Below the pieces are notes generated by a model. It did no database searches. It had not been told where the DNA came from and saw only the letters and a program-made list of their open reading frames with translations. A stretch of 64,000 nucleotides of DNA from the NCBI RefSeq assembly GCF_004118675.1, contig NZ_SDHZ01000001.1, positions 2,480,001-2,544,000 of the forward strand, in the 5' to 3' direction. Origin of the DNA: Filimonas effusa. Lineage in GTDB: Bacteria > Bacteroidota > Bacteroidia > Chitinophagales > Chitinophagaceae. Each line of letters starts with the position of its first letter. Position 1 is the stretch's first letter. A program made the position numbers and the translations under genes. Of the stretch, positions 24,776 through 34,945 are shown piece by piece.

Positions 24776-27274
24776 TTATGGAATCAGTATCCTGCTTTTC
24801 AGGTGAATAGCAGCGGAAGAACTGCCTACCAGTAAATCGAAGCTGCCGGCATCATATCCGAACCGCTTAACCGCTGTTTTATAGTAAGAAAAAGCAGCAG
24901 CATCCAACTCCATCGTCACCTGCCGGGATTCTCCTTTTTTCAGGAAGACTTTCGAAAATCCTTTCAATTCTTTATCAGGACGGGATACAGGACATTGTAC
25001 ATCCCTGACATAAAGCTGTGCCACTTCGGCTCCATCACAATTACCGGTATTCTTCAATGTAAAGCTCAGCTTCACACGAGGTTTACCGGGCGTACCCGTA
25101 ACAACTGTCTTTATATTGCTGTAGCTGAAGCTTGTATAAGACAATCCAAAGCCAAAAGGAAACTGCGGAGTCACTTTTTTCGAATCATAATACCGGTACC
25201 CCAGGAAAAGCCCTTCCCTGTAAGCGACCCTTTTAGAACCGGCAGAATCATAGTAGTTATGATACACAGGATTGTCCTTCCATTCCTTTTCGAAAGAAAC
25301 AGGCAGTTTGCCGCTTGGATTGGTTTTACCAAAAAGTATTTCGGCGATAGCAGTGCCACCCTCCTGCCCTGCATACCAGGTATGCAGTAAACCAGGCACC
25401 TCATTGATCCATTGCTGCATATAAGCATTACCACCCGCATTCAATAACACGATGGTATTGGGATTGGCTTTCACAATAGCTTTTACGAGGCTATCCTGGT
25501 GCAGCGGCAATTCAAAACTGCGATCATTGCTTTCTCTTTCGCTGCTTTCGTTGAAGCCGATACATACAATTGCTGCATCTGCATTTTTCGCCGCTGCTAT
25601 AGCCGGGGCAAAATCCAGTTTATTCTCCTGCCATGCCAGGTTAATATCTACCGGGTGAACATTGGCGAAGTATTCAAGCCGGATATCATATTCTTTACCG
25701 GCTTCAAAAGAAACAACAGCTTCACGCGTGGTAATGCCCTGGTCACGCCAGGCATCGATCACCCGCTCCTTATTGATAAAGAGACGAAAACCGTCGAACC
25801 CTCTTACCGTAAACTTATAACTTGTAGTCTTCCCAGGCCGCACAACACCTGTCCACCGCATGGAACAATGATCGAAAGGTATGCCCTGATTCTCCGCAGC
25901 AATATGCCAGCCATTGTTGATACTTACAACAGAATCGGTTTGTGTAAATACCGGCTCCCCTTGCAATTTAATATTATTAAAGTATTCTCCTTTCAGACCT
26001 CTTGTCTGCGATCCCGGTGCAGTATAAAACACCGACTGAGCCACCAGGTCAGGTAAGGTGGGCAGGCCCGCCGTATAGGTAGCCTTCACCTGTTGCGCAA
26101 CAGCACCTATGCCTTGCAGTACCGATACAGAATGAAAAGGGAAAGTATAGGAACTACCGCCACCCGAAATATATGCATTGGCATTAGGCCCTATCACAGC
26201 AAGCCGCTTTATCTTATTTTCATAGAGTGGAAGGATCTTATTTTCATTCTTTAGTAATACGACACCACCCCTTGCCAGTTCCAAAGCAGTTTTAGCAGCA
26301 TCCGGGTTATCTAAGGGAATAGAAGTATCGAGTTGTTTGTTATCAAAGAAGCCGAAGCGAAAAATGACACGCAGTATACGTTTCACCTTATCATCGATAA
26401 CAGCCATTTTAACCTGTCCGTTCTGTAAAGCGCGCAACAACGTATCCTTCGTCATAAAACGCGCCCTTGGCATTTCCAGGTCAAGCCCTCCATTGGCCGC
26501 ACCAACACCACTGTAAGTAGAAGACCAATCCGACATCACAAAGCCATCAAATCCCCAGTCGCCTTTCAGTATCTCATTATTCAGATGATGATTTTGCGTG
26601 GTATATACCCCGTTAAGCGGGTTATAACTATTCATTATTGAACCTGCTTTTGCCTCCTGCACTGCCGCTTTGAATGCCGGCAGGTAAATCTCCTGCAAAG
26701 TGCGTTCATCGATATCTGAGCTTACATTGTTTCTGTCCCATTCCTGGTTGTTGCCGGCAAAATGTTTTACGGTAGCCACTACATGTTCATCTTGTAATCC
26801 TTTTACATAGGCCACTCCCATCCGGGCAGTAAGAAACGGATCTTCACTGAAATATTCGAAGTTGCGACCGCACATAGGCGCACGAATAATATTTACACCA
26901 GGAGCCAGCAACACATGAACCCCACGCGCACGGGAATCGCGCCCCAGTTGTTTTCCAAGCTGATATACCAGTGCAGTATCCCAGGTAGCGGCGGATAAAA
27001 TACTCGCCGGATAGGCGGTTGATTTGCCATCTTTATGCGTACCCACCGGCCCATCCGTTAATTTAATCTCCGGCAAGCCCAGCCGTTCTATTCCGCGGAT
27101 ATAGAATCCTTTGTATCCACCTATATAGTCTATCTTCTCTTCTGTTGTCATCTTTGACAGCAGGTCGTTCACCCTGGCTTCCACACTTGCTTTCGTTTTT
27201 TTATAAACCTGGCTGAAGGCAGCAGAAGTCATCATCAAAAACACAGCAGCTATGGCAATTGTAATTCTCTTCAT
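24776..27274 (-). CDS. Glycoside hydrolase family 3 beta-glycosidase with inserted PA14 domain
   Basis: 832 aa with signal peptide MKRITIAIAAVFLMMTSAAFSQ. The N-terminal GH3 barrel carries KHFAGNNQEWDRN and GFDGFVMSDWSS, whose Asp249 is the nucleophile. The (alpha/beta)6 sandwich is interrupted at ~395-530 by a PA14 domain (GLKGEYFNN ... RWTGVVRPGKTTSYKFTVRGFDGFRLFINKERVID), as in PA14-containing beta-glucosidases. A fibronectin III-like domain follows (~690-825, VRDVQCPVSRPDKELKGFSKVFLKKGE). It is exported and removes terminal beta-linked sugars from oligosaccharides. It is the last gene of the susC-led unit; the operator pair lies just past its stop. Confidence 0.95.
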   Translation of the reverse strand: MKRITIAIAAVFLMMTSAAFSQVYKKTKASVEARVNDLLSKMTTEEKIDYIGGYKGFYIRGIERLGLPEIKLTDGPVGTHKDGKSTAYPASILSAATWDTALVYQLGKQLGRDSRARGVHVLLAPGVNIIRAPMCGRNFEYFSEDPFLTARMGVAYVKGLQDEHVVATVKHFAGNNQEWDRNNVSSDIDERTLQEIYLPAFKAAVQEAKAGSIMNSYNPLNGVYTTQNHHLNNEILKGDWGFDGFVMSDWSSTYSGVGAANGGLDLEMPRARFMTKDTLLRALQNGQVKMAVIDDKVKRILRVIFRFGFFDNKQLDTSIPLDNPDAAKTALELARGGVVLLKNENKILPLYENKIKRLAVIGPNANAYISGGGSSYTFPFHSVSVLQGIGAVAQQVKATYTAGLPTLPDLVAQSVFYTAPGSQTRGLKGEYFNNIKLQGEPVFTQTDSVVSINNGWHIAAENQGIPFDHCSMRWTGVVRPGKTTSYKFTVRGFDGFRLFINKERVIDAWRDQGITTREAVVSFEAGKEYDIRLEYFANVHPVDINLAWQENKLDFAPAIAAAKNADAAIVCIGFNESSERESNDRSFELPLHQDSLVKAIVKANPNTIVLLNAGGNAYMQQWINEVPGLLHTWYAGQEGGTAIAEILFGKTNPSGKLPVSFEKEWKDNPVYHNYYDSAGSKRVAYREGLFLGYRYYDSKKVTPQFPFGFGLSYTSFSYSNIKTVVTGTPGKPRVKLSFTLKNTGNCDGAEVAQLYVRDVQCPVSRPDKELKGFSKVFLKKGESRQVTMELDAAAFSYYKTAVKRFGYDAGSFDLLVGSSSAAIHLKSRILIP

Positions 27275-27315
27275 CCTATTTGAATTATGTTACGTACTAA
27301 TGTGCCGTGCAGGCA

Positions 27316-28755
27316 TCATTTACTTGTTGCTACAGGTTTTGATGTAGCAGGTGGCAAGGGTGTTCCCCTCAACAAGATCTTTCCCAGGTAAAAAACTGTT
27401 TGATCATATTTACCGGGATTGGCGGTAATGTCCTCCAGCTGCTTAGGCCCCAGGATAGCCCGCTTATCCGACTTCAGCGGAGAGATGGTAATAGTTACTT
27501 CGTGTTCTCCATCAGGTACCTGTATCAGCTCATATTGCCCCCTGTAACGGTTGTTGCAATAACTATTGAAAAGATCGGCAACACCGGCCCCTCCGGCACT
27601 CACTTTTTTCAGGCGATAGCCGCTGGCAGCAATAGTTTGCAGCTTTACAGGTTTACCATCTACGGCAAAGGCAAGCTGCCCTACTTCAGGGCCGCCGATA
27701 TCGAAGAAGCCGAATACAGTGCCTTTAAACCGGAAAGAAAAAGAAGCGCCGGGTACACTGCCTTTCATGATATAAGGAAACCAGCCGGCAAACTGTTTCA
27801 GGCCGGAAGTTGCGGTTGTTACCTTTGTCCATTTTTGATCAAAGCTGGCGATAGTTAACGGATCAATCATAACACCATCTTCCCAGTTATCAGTAATCAA
27901 CGGGGCAGGCAGAGCATGCGGCGCAGCAACAACAGCTTTATTCATTTTAATGAAAGCCCGCGCAATAGCTGCCGCATAAAGATTGCCGCCTGCATGCAAG
28001 GGATGAATACCATCATTCGAAAAAACAATCCTGCCATTGGCAGTATCGGCAGCTCCCTTCCAGATAAGTTTCCCCTCCTTTTCGAGTTGAGCAGCCTCCA
28101 TACCCATATGAACGGAAGGCAGCTTATAATATTCAGCAACCTTTTCAAGCCCCTCTATATTAGACGGAATGCTGTTTTGCTGATAGGCTGTCGTTTGACC
28201 ATTGGCAAGCGTATAAATAAAACAAATATCAATATTCGGATTGAAGCGGATGATCTGCCTTACAATACCCTCCATGCCGGGCGCATAAGCCCCGTTGACG
28301 GCAAACTCAACAAAAACCAGGTCGGGACTATATTTCAGTAATTGTTCATGAATACGGCATGCTGCCAGATCGGTACCCGTACCGGAGACGCCTGCATTCA
28401 GCCAGGTTTTCTTTATACCGGGGAACATACTGCTGATAAACTTTGCCGACTGCGGCCGGTAGCAAAATGCCCCTTGTGTAATACTCCCACCGATATAACC
28501 TATGGTAACCGGTTTACCGGCTTTTAACTTAGTAAGAAAATTAGGTAATCCGCCACGCACATTACATTCCTTTGCATCAAAGAAGTGGCCGGGCTCAACA
28601 GAGGGCACTTCCTTTGTATCGGGATTAAAGTACAAAGGAGAAGCATCTGCCTGGGAGGCGGCGATAAGACGCTTCTCTTCTTCAGACTGGGCGTTTACCC
28701 GTACCGAATTCATAAGACCGCCCATACAGGCAATAAAGAGCATCCATCTTTTCAT
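27316..28755 (-). CDS. Exported SGNH/GDSL-type carbohydrate esterase
   Basis: 479 aa with signal peptide MKRWMLFIACMGGLMNSVRVNAQ. Four SGNH blocks are visible: GYIGGSITQGAF with catalytic Ser91, the Gly in NAGVSGTGT (~121-127), Asn154 in FAVNGAY, and NDGIHPLHAGG with Asp248 and His251. The C-terminal ~190 residues form an extra beta-rich domain (FAGWFPYIMKGSVPGASFSFRFKG). Likely role: removal of acetyl or similar esters from the glycan in the periplasm. It lies 41 bp upstream of GH3 and 87 bp downstream of paralog 2 in the susC-led unit. The acyl group is not predictable from the sequence. Confidence 0.88.
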   Translation of the reverse strand: MKRWMLFIACMGGLMNSVRVNAQSEEEKRLIAASQADASPLYFNPDTKEVPSVEPGHFFDAKECNVRGGLPNFLTKLKAGKPVTIGYIGGSITQGAFCYRPQSAKFISSMFPGIKKTWLNAGVSGTGTDLAACRIHEQLLKYSPDLVFVEFAVNGAYAPGMEGIVRQIIRFNPNIDICFIYTLANGQTTAYQQNSIPSNIEGLEKVAEYYKLPSVHMGMEAAQLEKEGKLIWKGAADTANGRIVFSNDGIHPLHAGGNLYAAAIARAFIKMNKAVVAAPHALPAPLITDNWEDGVMIDPLTIASFDQKWTKVTTATSGLKQFAGWFPYIMKGSVPGASFSFRFKGTVFGFFDIGGPEVGQLAFAVDGKPVKLQTIAASGYRLKKVSAGGAGVADLFNSYCNNRYRGQYELIQVPDGEHEVTITISPLKSDKRAILGPKQLEDITANPGKYDQTVFYLGKILLRGTPLPPATSKPVATSK

Positions 28756-28842
28756 AATACATCCGGTTTATTGATCCTTCCATACGACAACAACTGCCGG
28801 AGGAAGTTTATCTGATCCTGTAATAATTCGGGGCATAACTTG

Positions 28843-31800
28843 TTATTTAAGCCGTGCTCCTTCGAATTTCCATTCCTGTTCTTTTATAGTTCCATCCGAA
28901 GCCTGCAGCTTTATACGCAACATGGCGTCTTCATCCGCTTTCAACTTGTAAAAACTCCATTCAAAAGGATACTGTTCCTTTTGCAGCGACTGCCCGTTAC
29001 AGGAAACAGATACTGCTGCTCCTTTTATAGGCGCGGTTTCAGCAAAACCATAGATAGAATCCCATCCGAAAGGAGATCGTATCCTGAACAGAAATACTTT
29101 ACCCCAGGGTTCGCCCATATCGAATATTTTCATCCCTGCTGCAACAGGTGGAGGTATCGGCTCCAGTTTCTTCGATTGCTGTTCCAGCGGGAAAGAAACG
29201 GCAGCATAACCTTTGGCATCCAGTTGTACAGAAAGCGCATGCCCCTGCATTTTAAGATCGGCAGACTTATTCTTACCCTGTGAAAACAAAGCTGCAGTAA
29301 CGGATGCAGGCACACCCGTTTCCGGCGACAAATGCAGCTTTACCGGGATATTATTTACCGATTCACTTAACAATACCACCCAAAACCTGCTGTCAGATAT
29401 GGCAGTGATATAATTTATTTCCGGGGTATCTACAGATACCAGGTCTTTTTTCATCCACAACCTCACTTGTTTATCGTTATACATTCTACCCCATCCGCCG
29501 CCGTAAATGCGATTGGTAAACCAAACAAAACCATCCTGTTTAACATAGGGAAAAGACAGCTTGCCTTCGGAACGCTGTATAGCTTCCGTCACCAGGAAAT
29601 CGGAACAAAACGCCAGGTGCGGCGGGATATGGTGATAATAAATGGAGCTGATATCAGGCCCCTTGTAGGGAAAACTATCGGACATATTGATATCAGAGAA
29701 CCCGGTTGCATAATAGCCCGGATAGTTGCCAAAACGGCCTATCACGGCATTACGTGCATAGGCAAGGAAGATATTCCTGTGTGTATACTGGTACAATCGC
29801 AGCAGATGTGGCGCCCAGCTGCTCATATAAACAGGTCGTACTGTTTTACCCGGATCAAAATAGGTAAATGGCTGTTCAAAACCCAGTCCTACCGGGCTTA
29901 CCAGACTTTGAGGCACCTGTTTTTCAGGCGCATCGCCAGGTATGCGGGGGAAACCCAGCCTGTATTTTTTATCGCCTTTCCACCAGAGTGTCGTATTGCC
30001 GGTAAAGCTATTACCGGGGTGAATCACCTGCAATGAATCCTTGACCTGCGGCACCGACCTGATGCCGGCTATGGTGTGAAAAGCGCTTACTTCAGCGGCT
30101 TTGAGATATTTATCATCGTTTGTTATTTCGTAGAGATCGAGCAGGTCCCACCAATAAGCATACATCGTAGCGTTGTAAAAATGTGCTTTCCCCAAAGGTG
30201 TTGCCAGGTTACTATACACCCTACTGACAAGGAAGCCATCGGCGCCCTTTTTCGCCGCATCCAGGAATTTACGTTCCCCTGTAAGCTTGTAGGCTTCCAG
30301 CTCCTGTCCCCAGGAAGGTAACGTAACGGCATAACCATTGATACCACGGGAATGCCCGTTAGGCAGTCCTATTTCCTTTAGCCAGGGATTGGCCTCCCCC
30401 AGCAAACGGTACAGTCCTTCATAATAAGCTGTTGAAAACTGCGAATAGAAAGGATCCAAGGCAAGCGACTTCCTGGTGTTGTTAAAGCCACTGGGAACGA
30501 TATCTGTAGCCCAACGATAACCGCTTCGCGACAATGTATATTCGATAGTAGGCAAAGACCTTTGCAGGTAAAAATCTTCATCGCGCGAAACAACTGCTGT
30601 TGCTACCAAAGCAAGCGGCGCACAATGCACTACGGTAGGCGCTGTTTCAGGATTACCTTCAATATCATAGAACCCCTTCAGTTCTTTACTCCAGCCCGAG
30701 GCGTCATCATTTTTCAACAGGTCGACGATATTAAAGATCGCCTGCGTTAAAGAAGTCTGTCGCTGGCTGCGGTAATCTTTTACTTTATAAACTTTTTCAG
30801 AAATATACTCCAGGGCATCGTTCCAGCCGGCAGGTATAGCACCTATGACAAAATCTTTTTCGATGACCTGGCCGGCATTTAATTTAGAATCTTTTTGGCC
30901 CAGCAAAGGCGCAAACGCCACGGGCTGTATCATGTTCTGTTCATTCTTTATCGCAAAGCCCATGGGCGCATCACCGGCACTTCCCCATTCAAGCGGAAAA
31001 GAAGCCGTATCGCCACTGATAAAAACAGAGAAGGGGGAACTATCTACTTTTGTTTCGGCTATCGCCAGTGGTTGCTGCATCATAGCAGAAACGAGCATAA
31101 CAGGCTTTGGAGAAAGCCTTTTGTATTGAAACATAGGAGGCAGCAATATATTGCTTACCCGCTCAGGTGCCATTCCCTGGAACGCAGCCAATGCCATACT
31201 GTAATAGCCGCTTTTGGCAGCCTTACATTTCAGCCTCACAGCTACATGTGATGCCCCGGGTACAACGGTCCAGACACCTGTGATGATGCTTCCATCTCTC
31301 GTAAGATATTTTACTTCAAGCTTATTTTTTTCGACCCTGATAACCTCCACCGGTATTGCTTCACTAAGCTCTCCCGCCATAAAAGGATTCAGTAGATCGT
31401 CCGCCTCCTGCACCTCCATCCTTTTACCATCGTGCATAAAGTAGCTGATAGCTTTGGAGCCATTCCATCCGGGATAGAAAGCGCCGAAACCAAGCGCCGG
31501 CTTTTGCGACGAAAGCAGGTACAACTTATGGTCTTCATAAAAAGGGTACGGACTTTTCCAGGAGCCGTTGATATAGAATTCGGTTTTAGCTGCAATACTA
31601 TTACCGGCAACACCTCCTTTGACAAAACGTATACGCACTTTATCATTACCCGCTTCTGCTATTACAGGCGCCTCAGGAGCCAATACCAGCGGCAATGTAA
31701 CAGCAGTAGCAACCGATGAAGATAGTTTTATATCCACTGGTTTTACACGGTAAGCTGCTATCTCTGCCGGCGTTATTTTTCCGGGCACCAGTTTTTTATT

Positions 31801-32265
31801 AGGATCCAGTTCAGCATCGCTTGTAAGCAAAACAGCATCACACCTGCAAAAGTTTTTACGGGTATCTTTCAAACGCAGCAACACTTCTTTAGCATCGAGT
31901 TTCACATTACCTACCTTTTCCCAGGCAAAACCTTCGACACCGTGTTTACCGGCTTCTTCCATAGGCTGTTCATCAACCAATAACCGGAATAAACGCGTGC
32001 CCTGCTTTTCACGATAATCGGCCGAACGTACCCATACGGTATAGTTGCCTTTCGCCTTAACGCTTATCATGGTAAAAGCATCAGCAGCGGCAGTAGATCC
32101 ACCTATCACCCTAAGCATAGATGTACCCAGGCAACTGCCACTTGACTCTGTGATCCATCCTCCCTTTACCTGGAACTGCTCTGCCTCCACAAGGTAACTG
32201 TAAGACTGCTGGGCAAATAAGCGACCACATACTGTTATTGCAATAAGTAAAATCGTTCTTTTCAT
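28843..32265 (-). CDS. Large exported protein, paralog 2 of the unclassified PUL family, with N-terminal CBM-like domain
   Basis: 1140 aa with signal peptide MKRTILLIAITVCGRLFAQ. Residues ~22-150 look like a carbohydrate-binding beta-sandwich (YLVEAEQFQVKGGWITESSG ... NYTVWVRSADYREKQG), comparable to CBM35 or golvesin-type modules. Paralogs 1 and 3 lack it. A beta-rich segment (~200-500) follows, then a helical-hairpin region (~510-900) with LEAYKLTGERKFLDAAKKG and HLLRLYQYTHRNIFLAYARN, and a beta-rich C-terminal region. Blocks are co-linear with the genes at 19954 and 32303. Catalytic residues and family are unknown. It lies 37 bp after paralog 3. Confidence 0.8.
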   Translation of the reverse strand: MKRTILLIAITVCGRLFAQQSYSYLVEAEQFQVKGGWITESSGSCLGTSMLRVIGGSTAAADAFTMISVKAKGNYTVWVRSADYREKQGTRLFRLLVDEQPMEEAGKHGVEGFAWEKVGNVKLDAKEVLLRLKDTRKNFCRCDAVLLTSDAELDPNKKLVPGKITPAEIAAYRVKPVDIKLSSSVATAVTLPLVLAPEAPVIAEAGNDKVRIRFVKGGVAGNSIAAKTEFYINGSWKSPYPFYEDHKLYLLSSQKPALGFGAFYPGWNGSKAISYFMHDGKRMEVQEADDLLNPFMAGELSEAIPVEVIRVEKNKLEVKYLTRDGSIITGVWTVVPGASHVAVRLKCKAAKSGYYSMALAAFQGMAPERVSNILLPPMFQYKRLSPKPVMLVSAMMQQPLAIAETKVDSSPFSVFISGDTASFPLEWGSAGDAPMGFAIKNEQNMIQPVAFAPLLGQKDSKLNAGQVIEKDFVIGAIPAGWNDALEYISEKVYKVKDYRSQRQTSLTQAIFNIVDLLKNDDASGWSKELKGFYDIEGNPETAPTVVHCAPLALVATAVVSRDEDFYLQRSLPTIEYTLSRSGYRWATDIVPSGFNNTRKSLALDPFYSQFSTAYYEGLYRLLGEANPWLKEIGLPNGHSRGINGYAVTLPSWGQELEAYKLTGERKFLDAAKKGADGFLVSRVYSNLATPLGKAHFYNATMYAYWWDLLDLYEITNDDKYLKAAEVSAFHTIAGIRSVPQVKDSLQVIHPGNSFTGNTTLWWKGDKKYRLGFPRIPGDAPEKQVPQSLVSPVGLGFEQPFTYFDPGKTVRPVYMSSWAPHLLRLYQYTHRNIFLAYARNAVIGRFGNYPGYYATGFSDINMSDSFPYKGPDISSIYYHHIPPHLAFCSDFLVTEAIQRSEGKLSFPYVKQDGFVWFTNRIYGGGWGRMYNDKQVRLWMKKDLVSVDTPEINYITAISDSRFWVVLLSESVNNIPVKLHLSPETGVPASVTAALFSQGKNKSADLKMQGHALSVQLDAKGYAAVSFPLEQQSKKLEPIPPPVAAGMKIFDMGEPWGKVFLFRIRSPFGWDSIYGFAETAPIKGAAVSVSCNGQSLQKEQYPFEWSFYKLKADEDAMLRIKLQASDGTIKEQEWKFEGARLK

Positions 32266-32302
32266 GGTAGTTACCGGATTTAATGGTGTTTTCCTGCAAC
32301 TA

Positions 32303-34933
32303 TTACCGATAGTTTATTTCCAATACATTCATACCATAGGCAGGGAGACTTAGCTTCCATTGGTTTGTATTACCCAGCCCAGAAGTCTTTCCTGCTGCTG
32401 TCCGTAATACCGTTTTTTGCGGGCGGATCACAGCGCCTTTCAATACCTCTGCGACATTCAGGGAAATAGTCAGATGCTGCCCTTCATCGTCGTTGTTCAG
32501 TAGTATGATAAACAGTTTACCTTGCTTTTCATTGATAGCTGCATAATAGTCTATATACTCGTTATCGATTTTTACCATTTTGCTTTTCAGCAGCAGCTTT
32601 GCCTTTGTACCGAAAACAGTGCCTTCTTTAAAACCATAGGTCTGATGCGGCCCCACTTTCGGAGTGATAAACCCACGGGGAAACTGAACCTGACCGTTGG
32701 AACGCAATTCCGCTTCCGACATCAGGTAATCAACGATCCATCCCACCTGCCACCACGCGTGATGCGGGAAAGGCCCGGCTCCGCGGTTCATGGCATTCCA
32801 GTAATAAGACGCCACGCTCGTTGCCGGATCAACAAAGGCATCCCTGCCCCAGGCCGCCGTACGCGCCATATCCAAAAACAAAGAGTCACCGGTTAAACTG
32901 AACAAGCGCACAAACATTCCCGCATGACTGGCCAGCAAAATAGGACCATGATTGTTAGCAGAACCGAGAATACCACCATGTTCAAAACTCAACCCTACCT
33001 GGCTTATCTCCCAGTCTTTCCTGTTAACGCCATTTACTTTCTTTTCCAGTAAAGACGGAATAGGATGGGTATAGATGGAGGTGGTATATATTTTAGCTGC
33101 ATCGATAGCAGCACTGTAATATTTTCTATCAGCGGTAATCCTGAACAGATCCAGTAAAGCCTGTACACTCTGGCCTGTAGCAAAGTCAGGAACAAAACGT
33201 GTATCGCCGCAAACACCCAGGAAATGTCCTTCGTTTACTGCATGAGCAATATACCAGTCCGCCCCTTTGCAGGCTGCGGTAAGATATTTTTTGTCACCCA
33301 GTAACTGGTAAGCTACCAGCAATCCATAAAACGTAGGCCGCAGGTCCTCCACATCGGTAAACAATTCCTTTGTAGAAGTATGATCATAAGCCACTGCCCA
33401 ATTACCGGCCGGTTTCATCCAGGCCAATAACTTATCGGCAGCCATCCTCAATTCATTTCTTAATGCGGTATCACCAGGCTCAAACAGCAATACATTACCT
33501 ATGTCCAGCATCATGTAATAGGTAGTGCCGATAGGTTCTACATAAGGCCCCCACTCTTCGGTGAAGCGTTTGCTTTTGGTAAGATAATATTGTCCTGCTG
33601 CCGCACCATTGAAGAAATCATGCTGCAACGCCTGCTGTGCCAGCTTAAAATTACGAGCGAAGGGAAGTCGCGTCTGTTGCAATAAAGAATCCTGCATCAT
33701 GGCAGCCATCATCCACATAGCACCGTAATCGGAGTTTTTCACCGCATCTTTCTCTGAGCCATAAACACCGCCGAGGTACTGTTGCGCCCCAATCTCCATT
33801 CCTTTATACTGCTCTATTTCCCATTTGGAGGTGCTATCATCGGTAACATAACCATGCATAGAAAGTACACGGTTGGTAAGAGATTGTTTGGTTTGCTTCA
33901 GATGTAAAAACTCTTTCAGGCGATAAATATCTTCCGCCGCATGTTTATACACCGGGTACCAGTCTGCTGCCTTTACCGTATAACGAAATGTAAAGCTGCG
34001 CTTCTCTCCTTTTCTTAAAAAAGAGCCTTTGTGCCCTAAAACAGGATGGTAAAGGGTGGGACTGATATTTCCCTTGCGGTTCATTAAAGAAAGACCCAGC
34101 AGCCATTCAGACTGGGTAACAACATCATGCGCCCAGGGATTGCGGCCGATGCCGGGTTCCGGAATTACAGCGACAGTAACACCTTGCTTATCGGTTACCA
34201 GCGGAGACAAAGTAGAAGCAGCACGTTCACGAACGATCACTGGTTTCGCAGGGATACCCTGGCCGTAAGCATATGCCTTTACCAAGTCTTCCTCAATGGC
34301 TTTCCCCTGGAAATAACCGGGGATAGCCGCCCAGTTGAACTGGTTGTTATGCGCAACAGATAAACATGGCGTAGCCAGTGAAAAGAACCCATCCTGCTTT
34401 GCTTCGAGGGACATGGTAACCAGGATATCATTTGTATAAGCTTTATCAAAACGCCAATCTGTTTTAATAACAGCTTCCCTGGATTCCGATGAGAAACCAA
34501 TATTATCTTCCTGTTGTTTTGCCACAGCAGGATAAAAATGTAAGGCAGTGCCCGCCGTATTCATGGGCACCGGTTTAATAGCTTCTTTCCAGAGTGGAAT
34601 AATATAGCGATACTGTTCTTCAGGAAAAGGTGTTTGCTGGCCGGTAGCGGAGTAAGTAACAGGCACTATAGAATCCGGGGCGCCTGCAGTATATAGAAGG
34701 GTATATTCTCCGTTAACGCCATCCAGGTTTGTCCATCCCGTTTTGTTTTTAACGGAAAGCGACTGCAGGTGCCATCCATCCTGTTGTTTGTTCCAAAGCA
34801 ACTTCATGCCATCGGAACTCAACGTTATCTTTTTATCCTGGGCCTGAGTGAAGACAGGAACTGCACAGCAGGCAACAAACGTACCAGCCAATAGTATCTT
34901 TCTAATTAAATCTGTCATTCCGGATTGCATCAT
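32303..34933 (-). CDS. Large exported protein, paralog 3 of the unclassified PUL family
   Basis: 876 aa. The signal region is MTDLIRKILLAGTFVACCAVPVFTQAQ, so translation may start at the ATG at 34918 rather than 34933. A beta-rich N-terminal half (~30-340) is followed by a helical-hairpin region (~350-700) with LVAYQLLGDKKYLTAACKG, LLDLFRITADRKYYSAAIDA and MFVRLFSLTGDSLFLDMART, then a beta-rich C-terminal domain ending MNVLEINYR. These blocks align in order with paralogs 1 and 2. Similar lengths, export and shared operator control suggest that the three act on related linkages of one substrate. I do not recognise a CAZy family. It begins 12 bp downstream of the symporter stop. Confidence 0.8.
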   Translation of the reverse strand: MMQSGMTDLIRKILLAGTFVACCAVPVFTQAQDKKITLSSDGMKLLWNKQQDGWHLQSLSVKNKTGWTNLDGVNGEYTLLYTAGAPDSIVPVTYSATGQQTPFPEEQYRYIIPLWKEAIKPVPMNTAGTALHFYPAVAKQQEDNIGFSSESREAVIKTDWRFDKAYTNDILVTMSLEAKQDGFFSLATPCLSVAHNNQFNWAAIPGYFQGKAIEEDLVKAYAYGQGIPAKPVIVRERAASTLSPLVTDKQGVTVAVIPEPGIGRNPWAHDVVTQSEWLLGLSLMNRKGNISPTLYHPVLGHKGSFLRKGEKRSFTFRYTVKAADWYPVYKHAAEDIYRLKEFLHLKQTKQSLTNRVLSMHGYVTDDSTSKWEIEQYKGMEIGAQQYLGGVYGSEKDAVKNSDYGAMWMMAAMMQDSLLQQTRLPFARNFKLAQQALQHDFFNGAAAGQYYLTKSKRFTEEWGPYVEPIGTTYYMMLDIGNVLLFEPGDTALRNELRMAADKLLAWMKPAGNWAVAYDHTSTKELFTDVEDLRPTFYGLLVAYQLLGDKKYLTAACKGADWYIAHAVNEGHFLGVCGDTRFVPDFATGQSVQALLDLFRITADRKYYSAAIDAAKIYTTSIYTHPIPSLLEKKVNGVNRKDWEISQVGLSFEHGGILGSANNHGPILLASHAGMFVRLFSLTGDSLFLDMARTAAWGRDAFVDPATSVASYYWNAMNRGAGPFPHHAWWQVGWIVDYLMSEAELRSNGQVQFPRGFITPKVGPHQTYGFKEGTVFGTKAKLLLKSKMVKIDNEYIDYYAAINEKQGKLFIILLNNDDEGQHLTISLNVAEVLKGAVIRPQKTVLRTAAGKTSGLGNTNQWKLSLPAYGMNVLEINYR

Positions 34934-34945
34934 CTGGGATTCTGT

